Source: Rhynchopus sp. YZ270_cl-10 (Eukaryota > Euglenozoa > Diplonemea > Diplonemida > Diplonemidae). From it: 64,000 bases of DNA. The position numbers were made by a program, and so were the translations under genes. Under the pieces are notes generated by a model. It did no database searches. It worked only from the letters and a program-made list of their open reading frames with translations, and was not told the DNA's origin. Position 1 is the stretch's first letter, and the number at the start of each line of letters is the position of its first letter. Below, in pieces: positions 31,910 through 44,105 of the stretch. The stretch is from the NCBI GenBank assembly GCA_964035575.1, contig OZ037837.1:1054001-1118000 (forward strand), in the 5' to 3' direction.

Positions 31910-33759
31910 CTAGAAGTCGACAATGGTGTACATTGTTGGCTGTAGGCCACCAATAAAGATTTTTGTTTGTTTGTTTGTTTTTTGTGAGCCTGTGCACAGT
32001 ATCGGGAACCCCTTTGAGCCCCTTCTCGGAAAGTGTATACCTTGTTGTTTGGCGCTTGCTTGCTGTTGTGCGAGCTGTGCTTGCGCTTGCACGGTGGCCT
32101 GCTGTTGCTGGTACTGCGCGTGGAGCTGCTGGAGCTGGAGCTGCTGTTGCTGTATGAGTTGCTGCTGCTGCTGGGGTGTGAGCTGCCCGCGTTGCATCAG
32201 CTGCTGCATCTGCTGCTGCTGCTGCTGTGCGTGTGCCTGCAGCTGCTCCTGCTGCTGGCGATGTGCTTGGTCCTGCTGCGCAATCAGCTCCTGCGTCTGC
32301 TGCTGCTGCTGCTGCCGTGCCTGCTGTGCCTGCTGCTGCTGGCTCTGTGCAATCACCTGCCCATGCATCTTCTTCATCTCCAACAGCTGCTGCTGCACCT
32401 GCTGCAGCTGCTGCGACTGGATCGCGTTAACCTGAACAAATGATTTGTCATAAACAATACGTCTCGCAATACCCAACTCCCAAAGCCCATTTTTGTTCAC
32501 ACCCAGAAAAACAATAACGAGAATCGGGTATTAGATAATACCTAAATTCTACCTAAATAATATTCTAAAACCTAGCCGCATCAGTGTCAACCTCCGTATA
32601 CACGGCAACGCATATTTTCCTTTCATCTCTTTCCTACAAAGATTCACTATTCAACGATACACATTGTCACCAGGTAACTTCCTCCCACAAATCACCACCA
32701 TGCAACACCACTTTGCACAATCACACATACCTGTTCAGTCTGCTCCAACTTTGCCTTGAGCTGTTGCCCGAATGCCTGGTGCTGGACAAGCGCCTGCTGG
32801 AGCATCTGCTGCTGCTGGTTTTGCTGGTTTTGCTGCATCTGCTGCTTCTGCATCATTTGCTGCATCTGTTGCTGCTGCGGCTGCGGCTGCTGCTGCAACA
32901 GTTGCGGCTGCTGCAACAACTGCGGCTGGGGAAGCCTTTGCGCCATCTGCCCTGCCGGCAGTTGCCCCCCCACATGGAGCTGCGGGATGCCCCCTACCCC
33001 GACCTGCTGCGGTACCTGCGTCTTCGGCACTCTGATAAACGACGGCTTCTGCCCAGCAGGTGCCCCCTGCGATGCAAGCGCCTGAGGCCCTTTGCTAATC
33101 TTTTGGAAGACCTTGTCGCTGTTCGACGCTCCACCTCCTCCACCACGCCCGGTATGCTGCCTCCGCTGCTGGTCTGTCGCCAACGGGTTTAATCTCGGAG
33201 TCGACGCCTTAAAAAACTGCTGCTGCCCCGTCTTCTGCATCCCCATCTGCGCCGGCTGCTTCAGAAGCTGCTGAGGCTTCACCCCCCCTTTCCCCCCTCC
33301 TCTTCCTCCCTGCACCACACCGCCTGCTCCTCCTGCACCAGCACGTCTTGCGAAGACTTTTTTTCCATCAGCACCTTCCTTCTCTGTCACGGTCGATCCA
33401 GGGAGGGTTTTAGCCTTCTTTTTCGACTTTGTTGCGGGTGGGGTGAGCTGGGCTCCGGGGGCGGTGGAGGAGGCGGGTTTCTTGGTGCGCTTGGTGCTGG
33501 TTAGAACGACACCCGAGCTTGGCGCTGACTCTGCCTGCAGTGCAGCGAACTCCGCGCAGGCCATGTCATGGAAGGCTTGAAAGGACCCGGGTGCCATATA
33601 CTGCTCGAGCTCTGTGTTGATAAAGCTTGCAGGCCGTCCTTCTGAAACCATGATCGCCATCAGCTGTGTCAACACGGCATGGTGATCGTCAGAGTTGGCC
33701 ACACGAAACCCCGTCTGCGCAAGTTTGCTCAAGATGCGCTCCTTTAGTTGTTGCTGCAT
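31910..33759 (-). CDS. Glutamine-rich protein with Nab2/PWI-like head (about 516 aa)
   Basis: Two exons: 33759-32731 and 32431-31910, joined in phase 0 across a 299-bp intron (donor GTATGTGTG, acceptor TTGTTCAG). Residues about 1-75 form a small helical bundle (LKERILSKLAQTGF, LMAIMVSEG, FINTELEQYM, FHDMACAEF) resembling the PWI-like N-terminal domain of Nab2/ZC3H14 poly(A)-binding proteins. The middle is basic and glycine-rich. About residue 250 onward is dominated by glutamine, continuing through exon 2. No CCCH fingers are visible. The last 40 or so residues of exon 2 differ in character, and an alternative donor (CAACAAG|GTATAC at about 32040) might remove them. An RNA-related or transcription-related nuclear role is a guess. 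Confidence 0.75.
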
Positions 33760-34900
33760 GTTGAGGCGTTTGCCTTGTGCCTATATTCTCTGATGTGGTG
33801 AAAAAGTGTAGGGTTATAGTCAGAGGGGGCTATGGGGTATTGAAAATGTTTTTTGTTTGTTTTGAAAGTGCTTTGTGCTCTGTTTAATTTTGAGTTTTAG
33901 GGTTTATGGGGTTCATTGTACGTCCAAGACAAACAAAAAAAAATCAGGGTTTTTTGGACGGTCAAAATGGAAAAGATGGAGATTTTTTGTTCAGATGCTT
34001 TTTTTGTTTGTTTTTGTTTTTTTGAGAAACAATAATTTATAAAAATGGGGCGAGGGAAATCAAACAAACGGGGAAAATGGGATACAAAAAAAAAATAAAA
34101 AAAGGGGGTACATAAATAATTATACAAAAAGAGTAAAAAGGAAAGCTGGTTAGGGGTTCCCGGGGCTCAGGTTGGGCTAAGTTGAGCCCAAATTCAATTT
34201 CCAAAAAAAAAATGGCTCACGGAAAACCCTGATAACGGTACAAAAAAAAAGAAAACAAATCTAAAAAAAAGTATCGAAAGTTGTTCATTTATATGACAAC
34301 CTCGTTCTCCACACACCCCACTCCTGCACACTGCACACTTGTACTACAACGCACGCAAGCACATCACCAAACATAGTATCGTACACGAAGGACAACAACG
34401 CTCAGAGACGCCGTGGGCTAACACTTCTGTACCGTCCGCCTGCTGGTGTGGAGGCAACTACCGCTACGGCCTGTGTGGTGTAGTTGTTTGTTATTTTTTT
34501 CTTTGAAAACTTGGTTGTATTAGTGTAGACACCCGAGGATGAACTCCAATATAATTTTTTTTGTTTTTTTTGAATAATCGATAACGTGTAGACACCTCGC
34601 TTCTTTTCCGTGTGAGCTCGACAAATCACCCCTATCCGAGGACGGGTTCTGTACAACAAAAGGCCGCCTGAAGGGCTAAATGAATTTCAAAGGTATAGAT
34701 GCAGATCATCCTCAACCCAAATGAAATTATTTTGAAGACAAACATTAGGGACCAAAAAGAATTCACACACACAACCCTTGGACAATGTTCTACTTCGACG
34801 ACAACGACCAACCTGCCTTTTCAAAACACACTGTCACCAGATCTTAAACTAGCCATATACTTTCTTCCCCCCCCCTACCCCCTTTACCCCCTTTACCCCT
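33760..34900. other. AT-rich spacer with short dispersed modules
   Basis: No gene. A module with GTAGACACCCGAGGATGAAC at about 34520-34550 recurs at 22545-22570 and 61330-61360. A related one (ATAACGTGTAGACACCTCGC) at 34575-34620 recurs at 39160-39215. Confidence 0.45.
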
Positions 34901-37900
34901 TCATACCGCTGAGGGCGATGCACCCTGCAAACGCATGGCTTCGTACTTCGCCAGCATCGCACCTGGTGTGGCTGGGAGCAGCGTACGACGGACGCTGTTT
35001 GGCGGGACTGCGGTGTAGTCAGCCCGCGGTGTGGTGTCGCCGTGTCGTTCGCGTGGTGTAAGCAGATCCTTGGCTAGCGCACCAACACCCCCACCACCAC
35101 CACCACCCACACAGTTATCCATCGCATCGCACGCAGCAGCAGCCACACCACGAGCCCCCATCACATCGCATTCTAAAGCATCTACCCTTGCCTGGAGGAT
35201 GCGTGCCGCAGCTTCTGCCGCCACGGCACGGTGCTCCTCTTGAATCATGCACGCTTCTGCTGCAGCCTTCGCAGCCTCAGATGCCCGCAGGTTCGCAGTC
35301 AGGTTTCCGACAATGGTCTCCATGTCTCCCACGGTGCGTGCAAGGTGTAGTGCATCAGCGTCGCGCTCTGCTAGCGCCGCGTTGCCTATGTCACGGCCGT
35401 GGCGGGTGCGTGCGATTTCGTCTTCGCGTGCTTTTAGCTCTTCCTGGAGATGGTGTTCAACGTGCTTAGATGCTTCAATGAGCTGTGCTTGGTCTTCGAG
35501 GCGTAGCGTGCTCTCCGAGAGTGCGCCTTCGACACCTTCGAAGATGCCTGATTGGTGTTCCAGAACGGCGCGCAGTTGTGCAACGTCACGTCGTGCACGT
35601 TGCGCCTCTGTTCGGAGCCGTTCGGAAGCAGCCTCCGCAGCAGCAGCAGCACGGCGTTCTTCCTCACAGGCAAGGCGTTCGCGTGCGATGGTGGCCTGGA
35701 GACGGCTTGCTTCGTCGTCAGCGGCACTCTGCGCTGTGGCGGCGCGTTCAAGCTTTTCAATGAGGCTGACCATCTGAAGGGAGAGGGACAATGAAGATAG
35801 CTTAAAAAATGGTTAATTCTCTCTGCATTGCTTTGGTTTTATGCTGTTTTTTGCCAAAAACATATTATTTTTTTTTTGCTTTATGTTAGCGAGATAAGGC
35901 TGACAATCTGAGGAAAGGGGGCAGGGGAATAGAGTTAGCACCACGTTGCTATTAGATTTGGGGTATATGGAGATAAATGGTTTGGTAGGTGGCTCGCAGT
36001 TAGACACCTTTGGGTTGATAATTGAAAAAAATTCAGCATTTTTCTTTTATTTGGTGCCGACAATCGCGAGCAAACCGCTATTGCCTCATTGCCTAAGGTA
36101 TACCTCATGCTGCATCTGTTCTGCTTCGATCGCGGCTTTATTTCTTTCGCTTTCTTGCAGTCTCTCCTGCTCTTTTGCCACACGCTGCAGGTCTGCGTGG
36201 CTGCGCGCTAGCTCTTCATGTTTCTCCTCAAACGCAGCCTGCTGCTCGAGCATAGCATCATGCTGAGAGGCAAGCGCAGCACGTTCACGTTCCGCTGCTT
36301 CGAGACGCGAGGAAAGCGCGGTTCCGCTCGCAGCAGCGACGTCGTGTTGTTGTTGCAGCACGTCAAGCTCGTCTTGTAGAGTGTGTGCACGTGTCTCGCA
36401 GGCATGCCCTTCTAGGGCTGCTTGCGAGACCGCCTGTCGTAGCTGTGCTAGAACACGTTGTGTGGCCTCCCGTTCGTCCTCCATCATGCGGACCTTCTTC
36501 GCCCCCGCATCCACATCAGCCTTGAGCGCGACCACTACGTCAGCATAGTCGGCCTGCAGCTCGTGGATTGTGCACAAACTCTCCTTGTGACTGTCCTTCT
36601 CCTTGTCCAGCTCGGCTGCGAGCAGTGCCAGGTGTTCTCGTAGTTTCTCTGTGGAAATGGGGGTTGTTTGACTGCATTGTGTGATTTTTTTTTTTTGTGA
36701 ATAGTGTTGTTGGGGCACCCGGATCTCCCCAGCATATGGGGTTAAAGGGTGTGTCGCCTGCTCGCATTTGATATGCAACTATCCTTAATCGATTCTTAGG
36801 TCAGAGTTTTATACTTATAAAAACTACAATAGAATGATTAGAGCTCCTTCTGCTCTCTATTAAGGATGCTGTGGGGGGGAAAAGACAAGAAACTGTACCT
36901 ATTTCATTTCCGTGCTTTTCTTCTGTGATTGCGAGACGATGCTTGATGTTTTCTGCATCCTGCTCTGACTGTTTTAATGCCGCGTCTAACAACGCATGGT
37001 CATGCGAGACATCGGTATTCCTGCTTTTATACAGTGTCAAGGTATTTTCGTGGTCCACCACTTGGTCACGCAATGCCAGCAACTCACCCTCCTTCTGCCC
37101 AAGGCTCTTTGTTGCGCGCTCCAACTCATCTTGGAGACGAGAGTTTGTTTGTTGAAATTCGCTTTTTTCCATATCGTAGATGGCTCGCGAGATCATTTCG
37201 GAGGGTACAGGGTCGTACTCCGCTTCTGACCCTGCCTGTCTATGCTCCGCACCTTCTATAGCTATAGTAAAACGTTCCTGTTGTGCGTCACGTTCTTTCT
37301 GTTGTATTAGCTCCTTTTCCGCTTCGATACGCTCCTTTTCAAGGCGTATTGCTTCCGCTTCTGCAGCTGCAGCTTCTTCCGCTTCTTGCAGAGCTATTTC
37401 CCTTGATTTTTCTTCTAGTTCATTTGGGTCGGATTTTGTGGGTTGTTGTTGTTGTTGTTGTTGCTGTTCTTGCTGTAGTTGTTGTTGTTGTTGCACAACA
37501 TTTTCTAGCTCCTCAATGCGCTCCTCTTTCTTCCGTGATAATACGTATTCCATGAGTTTCTGTCGTTGCAAATCCGCTTCGAGGCTGCTAATCAACTGCT
37601 CCTTCTCCGCCAGTACAAAAGCAAGCCCGTCACGATGCGCCACTTCATCCGAGAGCGACGCTGCCAACTGACCGACCTGGTTTTGCAAAGGGAGTAGCTG
37701 TGAGTGGAGGACGTCTTCGTGCGCAGCTTGGAGAGCTGCGAAGTTTGTTCGAAGCGCTTGATAAGCAAAGGTTACATCGTCCTTTTGCTGTAGAATCACT
37801 GCAGTAGGGTCGACAGCGGGCACCAACACCCTTCCAGGGCTACGGTGTTGGTGTCCTTCAGGGATTGGAGGAGAAGAGATTATCCGAGCATGAGGTAAAT

Positions 37901-37934
37901 CATGGATCGGAGGTGGGGAATGTGTTCGACGCAT
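34901..37934 (-). CDS. Three-exon coiled-coil protein (817 aa)
   Basis: Exons 37934-36899, 36648-36104 and 35773-34901. Introns are 250 bp (donor GTACAG, phase 1) and 330 bp (donor GTATAC, phase 0), both ending CAG. The joined frame is open throughout. After a short proline-rich head (MRRTHSPPPIHDL) the protein is heptad-like coiled coil for most of its length, with a polyglutamine stretch and a run of alanine/glutamate in exon 1. The C-terminus is disordered with a glycine run, then a TPRERHGDTTPR segment. The start is fixed by a 22-base pyrimidine tract ending CTAG 11 bases upstream of the ATG. A structural or scaffold role is likely (cytoskeleton or flagellum), but no family signature is present. 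Confidence 0.85.
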
Positions 37935-37944
37935 GAAGTGAAAT

Positions 37945-37972
37945 GCTAGAAAAAAAAAAAAAAAAAAAAAAA
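37945..37972 (-). promoter_or_regulatory. Probable trans-splice acceptor
   Basis: On the minus strand, a long uninterrupted T tract is followed by CTAG, with the AG 11 bases before the start codon of the three-exon coiled-coil protein. This is what a spliced-leader acceptor looks like in Euglenozoa. An upstream cis intron cannot be excluded from sequence alone. Confidence 0.55.
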
Positions 37973-39373
37973 GGAAAAGTTTATAAGATGACCCTAAGCC
38001 TCTCGTGGCAAGAGAGGGAAAAAAAAAGAGGAGAAAATATGAAATGCAACGTTGAAGTTGAATAAAAAAAGGGTGGTGCAAGGTGAATGGTCACCTAAAG
38101 AGCAAAGAGGGGGGGGTGGGGGTGGGGGTGGGGGAGGAGGAGGAAGGGGAAAAAAAGAAATTTTCGGGGGAAATGGAATATTTTCTAAGATTTCATATTT
38201 TGGAAAATGGGGGAGAGGGGGATTGTGTTTTCTGAGAGGGGTGAGGGTGGTGGTGGTAATGATGGTTGTGGTGTTGTAATGAGAAGCCTTTTGTCTAAAC
38301 AACGTACCGTAATCGTAATTAATGTTACGAGGATCCTTTAAAAGAGCGCAAATAGAATGAGACAAATTCGTGTAAAATAAACAATGCCTTTCTTTTTTTA
38401 ATAATTTCCTCTCTCGAATCGTCCTTTTTTTTACTCCCTTCTTGCTGTCTTTTTTTTTTGCTGTTTGTTTGTTTTCTTTAACCAGGAGGATCCCCCATAG
38501 TGAACCGTTCGGGACCCCCGCTATGCTTTGGCAGTCGTGGGATAGCATAATGTATAAATTATCTGTAACATACAAGAAAGAAGCCGCTGAACGGAAGTAT
38601 TTTTCAATTCCTTTTTTAAAAATCATTCCCTCTCGAATTCGAATCGTCTTTTTATTATTATTCCTGGCGGGGTGGTATTTTTGGATCGCTTTTTTTTACG
38701 CTTTTTTTTTGACGCTTTTTTGAAGACAAAAATAAGGGGGGTTATTTAAAGGGGGGGGGGGAAAGCAACACAAACGACAACGACGGACGTACATATTGCT
38801 CTATGCAAAAAAATGGGGGGATTTGATGGCCTGTAGAATAATCGAAGAAGTAAAAAAAAAAAAAAAAAAAGTTGAAAAAAAAATTGAAAGATGAACCACT
38901 CGCATCCATGAAGTGTCTTTTAAACTAAAAAAAAAAAATTTGCTATTTTTTTTATTACACTGTGTCCTGGAGGGTTGCCAAGATAAGGTACTTTATGGTA
39001 AACTAAAAAATACTGAAAACAACAAAAAAATGCTTTAATTGATTCAGATTACAACAAAAAAAAAAAAAAAATTCCCAGCAAAATAAAAACCCCTCAATGA
39101 GGGGTGAATAGTTGTCAAAAATAAACATAATTGATGTTTGCTTCAATTCTTTTTGAATAATTGATAACGTGTAGACACCTCGCGTTTTTTTTTTTTTTCT
39201 CGTGTGAGCTCCACGCATTTCTTTTGAAGCAAAAATAGCCAGGACACAGTGGTTCCCCTTTCCTCCCCGTCCCCCTTCTTCTCTCTCCCCCCCTAAAGAC
39301 CCCTCCCGCCTCCCCTCTCGTTTCTCACAATTTGTCCCTGGAAGGGTTGGTGCTGATGTGATAGGTTGTGGGT
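37973..39373. other. AT-rich spacer with hairpin modules
   Basis: No gene. Hairpin-family motifs lie at about 37985-38010 (AAGATGACC, then AAGCCTCTCGTGGC) and 38890-38925. A TAACGTGTAGACACCTCGCG module lies at about 39160-39215. Poly(A), poly(T) and poly(G) runs are common. Confidence 0.45.
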
Positions 39374-42007
39374 CTACTCCTCCGTCTTCACCTTCTTTGC
39401 GGCAGGTTCTCCCTCTGCGGGCTCTTCCGCCTGTGGTGGTGGTGAGATTTTTTTATTGGGATGTGAACGTATCAGGAGAATAAAAAAAATTTGTGTGTTT
39501 TTTTCAGGGTTATTTTGATAAATTCTGTTGAGCAACAGAACTTTAAAAAAAAAACGAAAAAAGTGTCATTTGTCGTTCCCTCACCCCTTTATTGTAAAGG
39601 GGTGCTCCGTCGATTATTTACCTTTTGAAAAGGTAAATAATACACGAAAGGTAAATAATACATGGAAGGTAAATAATACATGGAAGGTAAATAATACAAT
39701 ATTTGGACTTTATTAATTCAAAAGGTAAATAATATACGGTTTGACCTATTGCGGGTAAACGGCCCTGTTTTCGATGCACACCCACTGGACCCCCGACTCA
39801 CTGCACAACAGATTTTCACACCCCGCCCTTCCCCCTCCCGGAACCCCTCTCGCCGTCATGTTGAACGCCTCGACCCTTGCAGAGCTGAACCACCAGTGGG
39901 ATGAGGTGCGCCGTGGCCGCTGCGAGATGGTCGTCGGCCTCGACGAGGCAAGCCTGGACCTGGACGTTGAGAGCTTCAGCGACACGTCCAGTGCCTCAGA
40001 ACTTCACCCAAAAAAAGCGGGGCGGAAAATTAATTAATTAAATGCCAATTCAAAAGGTAAATAATACACGAAAGGTAAATAATACAATGTTTGGCATTAA
40101 AAAGGTAAATAATACACGAAGGTAAATATGGACTCGTCCGGAAACCCCTCTGGTAAGATTCATCCTTTTGGGTATTTTTGGGTTTTTTTGATGATGTCCC
40201 CCACAAAAAGTGCATCTAGGTGATATTCTGATATGAAAATAGGTTTTTGGGGGGGTCTGAGGCTATATTTTCGCTTTTTAATCAGATTTTCAGCCTTTTA
40301 TTGTCGTTCTTCTGGATCTCTTCTCTCTTTCTCTTAATCCTGCCATGCCGCCTTGACAAGGTTTCATTGACCTCTGTCAAATCTACTGGATCAATGCCAG
40401 GGACTTTTGCTTTGCGGGTCACCTTGGATGTGGAGACTCCTTAGTAAATACAGGTTCCCTCCATGTCAGAGTACACGCTGAAATGACACGACTGTTGCTC
40501 GGGTAGCAGTACACAGAAGAAAAGAGATTGATGGAAAGAAGGGTGCACTGATACGTATGAGTACGAGGGAATGAGATAACAAAGGCCTCTGTGTGGGGAA
40601 GCTCGCGCAGGGCACCGACAATGACCCCTACGGTAAGGATCTCCTGACAACAAGAATCATCAGAGAGATGGTTCGAAACGACACCAAGTGTGCGTCGCAC
40701 CCATTCTTACCGTGTTTCTCGACAAAAAAGTGAACTTCACTGCTGTCATTGCCACGTTTATGAAATGTCCAAAAATACGTAAAAAAATATAAGTAAAAAG
40801 GGGGGGAGCGGAAATAAACAAAATAAATGATCACAATATGCCCTCTAGGGTGGTAGGTGTATGGCGGGTATCAAAAAATTGGGTTGTTTGGGTGTTTTGA
40901 GCAGAAAAACCTCAAAAAACCCCCAAAAGGATGAATCTTACCAGGAGGGTTTCCGGACGGACCCATATTACAAAAGGTAAATAATCGACGGGGTACCCCT
41001 TTAGTTGTTTATTTGTTTTTTTTTTTTGATGCGTTGGCACTTCAAACTATTCAAAAGAAAAGGGGAAAAAAAAGGAAACATGCAAATCATCAACAGGGAC
41101 GTACCTCTCTCTTCTCCCCCGCCTCTGCTTCACTAGCCGCCTTTGCAGCCGCCTCCTTCGCCTCCTTCTCCTCCCTCTCCTTCCGCAGGGTGTACTCCTT
41201 AAGACCCTGCACCTCTCTCTGGGCCAGCCCCTTCGGGTTCATGACCACACAGTCCAGCTTCGAGTTGATCGCCACAAGGTACACGAAAATGTTCGCGTTC
41301 TTGTAGTGGGGCTGCACACGAAGGATGACTCCGGGGGCGTCCTTGCGGCATTCATCGACGATTGTGTAGGAGGGGAAACGCGAGTGGAAGTCGCGTGCAG
41401 CGTACTTGGCTCCGGCGCTTGCGATGGTGACGTGTCCGCCTTCCCAGAAAGCGGTTTCGATACCCTTTCTTGCCATGATTGCGGCACCGTTTGTCGCGCC
41501 GTCGAACTTCACAAGGTAAACCTGCATGTCGGTCTTCTTGAAGTGCGGTGTCACCGCCAGCACCGTTGCGAAGGAGCCAAGAGTGAGCTCGTCGATGAAG
41601 TTCACGTTGTGCTCCTTGAATGTGTCCGCAAAGTCCTTGTGGTTGTACCTGCTTCCGGTGCTCACGATCTTCACACGGTCGCCCACCTCGGGGTCGCGGG
41701 CCACAGCAGCCTCACGTCTTGAAAAGGCATCGGGCAAATCGGGAATGTTAGATCTGAAGCGGAGCCCCATGATGGTCTGCTTCAGCTGTGGGTTGTGAAA
41801 ATGGGTTGTATGAAAAGAAGGTATGTTTCAAATGTTCATTTGTTTCAAATCGGATTTCTACTACTCTGGACTCTGCCTCGACGCAGTCTGGAGTATTTAT
41901 TTGGGAGTTTTTTTTCTTCCCGACTCGGGACGTATGCTGTATGGTATTATATTATTGAAACATACCTGCTGGTTCTCCTCCCTGAGAGCATCGTTCTCCT
42001 GCTGCAT
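39374..42007 (-). CDS. Small coiled-coil protein with two SH3-like repeats (259 aa)
   Basis: Three exons: 42007-41966 (MQQENDALREENQQ), 41785-41105 and 39430-39374 (ending AAKKVKTEE). Introns are 180 bp (donor GTATGTT) and 1,674 bp (donor GTACGTC), both phase 0. The exon 1/2 junction gives a continuous coiled coil (ENDALREENQQLKQTI). Exon 2 holds two similar beta-rich units of about 75 residues, starting GDRVKIVSTGSRYNHKDF and GGHVTIASAGAKYAARDF, each ending in a Y-L-V strand. They look like SH3/KOW-type barrels. The C-terminal part is a charged helix. Function unknown. The long second intron is almost filled by two nested transposons. Confidence 0.82.
39595..41003. mobile_element. Outer inverted-repeat element inside an intron
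   Basis: The ends are inverted: TAAAGGGGTGCTCCGTCGAT (left) and the inverse of TAAAGGGGTACCCCGTCGAT (right), followed inward on both sides by TATTTACCTTTTG. Subterminal copies of AAAGGTAAATAATACACG are repeated several times on the left side and around the inner insertion. A plus-strand frame at 39774-40037 (87 aa) does not resemble any transposase I know. No clear target duplication. About 570 bp remain once the inner element is subtracted. Confidence 0.75.
40129..40965. mobile_element. Inner mariner-like inverted-repeat element, nested
   Basis: The ends are about 55-bp inverted repeats starting TGGACTCGTCCGGAAACCCC (left) and TGGGTCCGTCCGGAAACCCT (right, inverse strand), continuing through GGTAAGATTCATCCTTTTGG on both sides. 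The element is flanked by TA at 40127-40128 and 40966-40967, the target duplication of Tc1/mariner-type transposons. It interrupts the outer element inside its GGTAAATAAT repeats, so it inserted later. It encodes no recognisable transposase. Confidence 0.8.
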
Positions 42008-42103
42008 GATGTTTGTGTGCTTTTCTTTTTTTACTCTTCTGTTTGGGTGAAGTAATTGGGGGAGGACTAGTTACTTTTTATTTTGCTTATTTTTAAATTA
42101 ATC

Positions 42104-42172
42104 ATGGTGTGGCCGACGACTCCAAAATAGCACAAAATAGCACAAAATAGCACCCCCCTTCAGCCACACCAT
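42104..42172. mobile_element. Small MITE, ATGGTGTGG family, copy 2
   Basis: 69 bp with ends ATGGTGTGG and CCACACCAT; relative to 27923-28049 it is inverted and shorter. AATC flanks both sides, a likely 4-bp target duplication. Confidence 0.8.
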
Positions 42173-42759
42173 AATCAGCCTTAATTTCCCTCAAATCTCT
42201 CTAAAAGATCCCGCCTGATTTTGATCTGAGTTTTGCGGTGCTGGGCGGTGTTTGGCAGAAGTAGCTACCAGACCAAAATCGGGTGAAGATCTTTAAAAAC
42301 AGGGGGTTTTTTTTTTGAACTTTTTTCATCCATATTTGAGATAAGATTTTCTGAACACCATGCCTCATGAAGCAATAGAACAGGAGGGGTTTTGAATGGG
42401 TTTTTATGAAGTTTGTTTTTGATATTGAAAAGGAGAGGAAGGGGAAGGAGCTGTCTATTTGTTTTTTTTTTCTAACACAATTCTAGTTCAGTCGCAAACA
42501 GCAAAAAAAAAGAGGGAGAAATACAAACAATCCAAAAAAAAAGTAAAAAATGGGATAAAAAGAGAGGACGGATGAATGGAAGTGGCCCCGAAAGCCTTTA
42601 TCTAACGTTACTCTAGTAGTTTTCTTTTCTCATAAACAGGAATGAAAAAAAAACGTATTCTATACCGTGGGCACACGGTGTGAGGGGGGAGGGTGACAAT
42701 AGGGGAAAGAAACATTGGTGCAATGATCCTAAGTCTCTCTTGCAAGGCTTGGCTCAGCA

Positions 42760-42808
<49 letters not shown>

Positions 42809-43919
42809 AAGATGAATGCGTGTCTCGTGCACACATCTTCAAAAAAAAAAGGGGGGGGGGAGGGAGGAGGGAAATCAACGAGGACACTTTTCTAATAGCG
42901 ATTTTAGACAAAAGAATCATGTACGATACGAGAGGATTGGGGATGCATCTTGTTTGTTGTGTGCGTAAAGTGTGATATAAACACTCTGTGTTGGTATTTT
43001 TTTTTTTAATTATATAAATCATTGGAGTATATAGTTGCCTCTTTTATTGTGTTACCACTGTGCAATCCACTTTTTTTTTTTTTTATACGGTTACCTAAGA
43101 TGAACCTAAGCCTCTTTGTGGCTAGTCACCTTGAGTGCAAATCGTTTATCGCACAGCATCAAGCTGCTTGGGCAAATTATTACACATCCACTTGCCGTTT
43201 GGATAAAGAAAAACAGAGACGAAAAAGGGGCTTGGGGGAAGAGTTTAATTCTTGAACGCATCCCCACACTCAGTCACACGGACCAAAATGATTCACACAC
43301 ACACACAACCCTTGGAAAAATAAAGAAGTATTTCAATATGCAATCAATAAATTGATAGCATAGGAGGGATCAAAAAATGTTCCTATCTTTCTTTTATACA
43401 TTTTTCAAAACGTGAAAAAGTAAAAAAAGACGAAAAAAAAATGCAGACGAAGGGCAAGATGAACCACTCTCTGTATTAAAGAGAAGGTGAAAGTGCCAAC
43501 ATCTCACCTTACACCGGGTGGATGCAGGCACATTCAATAGTGATCTCAGTGCTGAAAGGAGGTTCGGCATTCTGCCATACAATAATCTAGTAGTTCTATT
43601 AAGTTGCTATAATGGAGTCTCTAAACAGGGGAAAAGAGAGAGAGAGAGAGAAAAGTGACGTTGATAGTGTAAACACCGGACGCAGGCACTGATGGATATT
43701 TTATAGTCTCTGTTTAAAGCCTTATTGTTTTGTTCTTCCTTTTTCCTTTCAATATTTTTTATTTGCTTTTTTGTTGTTTGGAAGAGAAAAAAAGTTGGCC
43801 CTCTCGTGACAGTGTACCTTAGTTCATCCAACATCCAAGTCCTACATCCATTTTTGTGGTTTACATCTGAAAAAAACAGGATTGGAGAAGTCTTTTGTGC
43901 TTTGATTACCTTTTGAAAT

Positions 43920-44105
43920 TGAAACCGTACTCTTACTTTTCCTTGTGTTTCCCTGCAAACAAAAAAGACAAAAAAGGGAGAGGTTGTGAAACGCACACAC
44001 CTCGACCTGTCGGTGAAATGTGGCTCTAATCCAATCCGCTCCAGACTAGAAAAAGGAAGGGAGTTCGGGTACGGTGTTCAATTCCCTTTTCGCATTGCAT
44101 GTAAT
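43920..44105. repeat. Dispersed ~200-bp repeat, copy 2
   Basis: Matches 3480-3682 in the same orientation. Both copies are followed closely by an A-rich tract. Confidence 0.6.

Noticed and set aside
31923-32443. Plus-strand cysteine- or leucine-rich frames opposite the glutamine-rich exon
   Set aside because: Antisense of CAG repeats (CTG reads leucine, TGC cysteine, GCT alanine).
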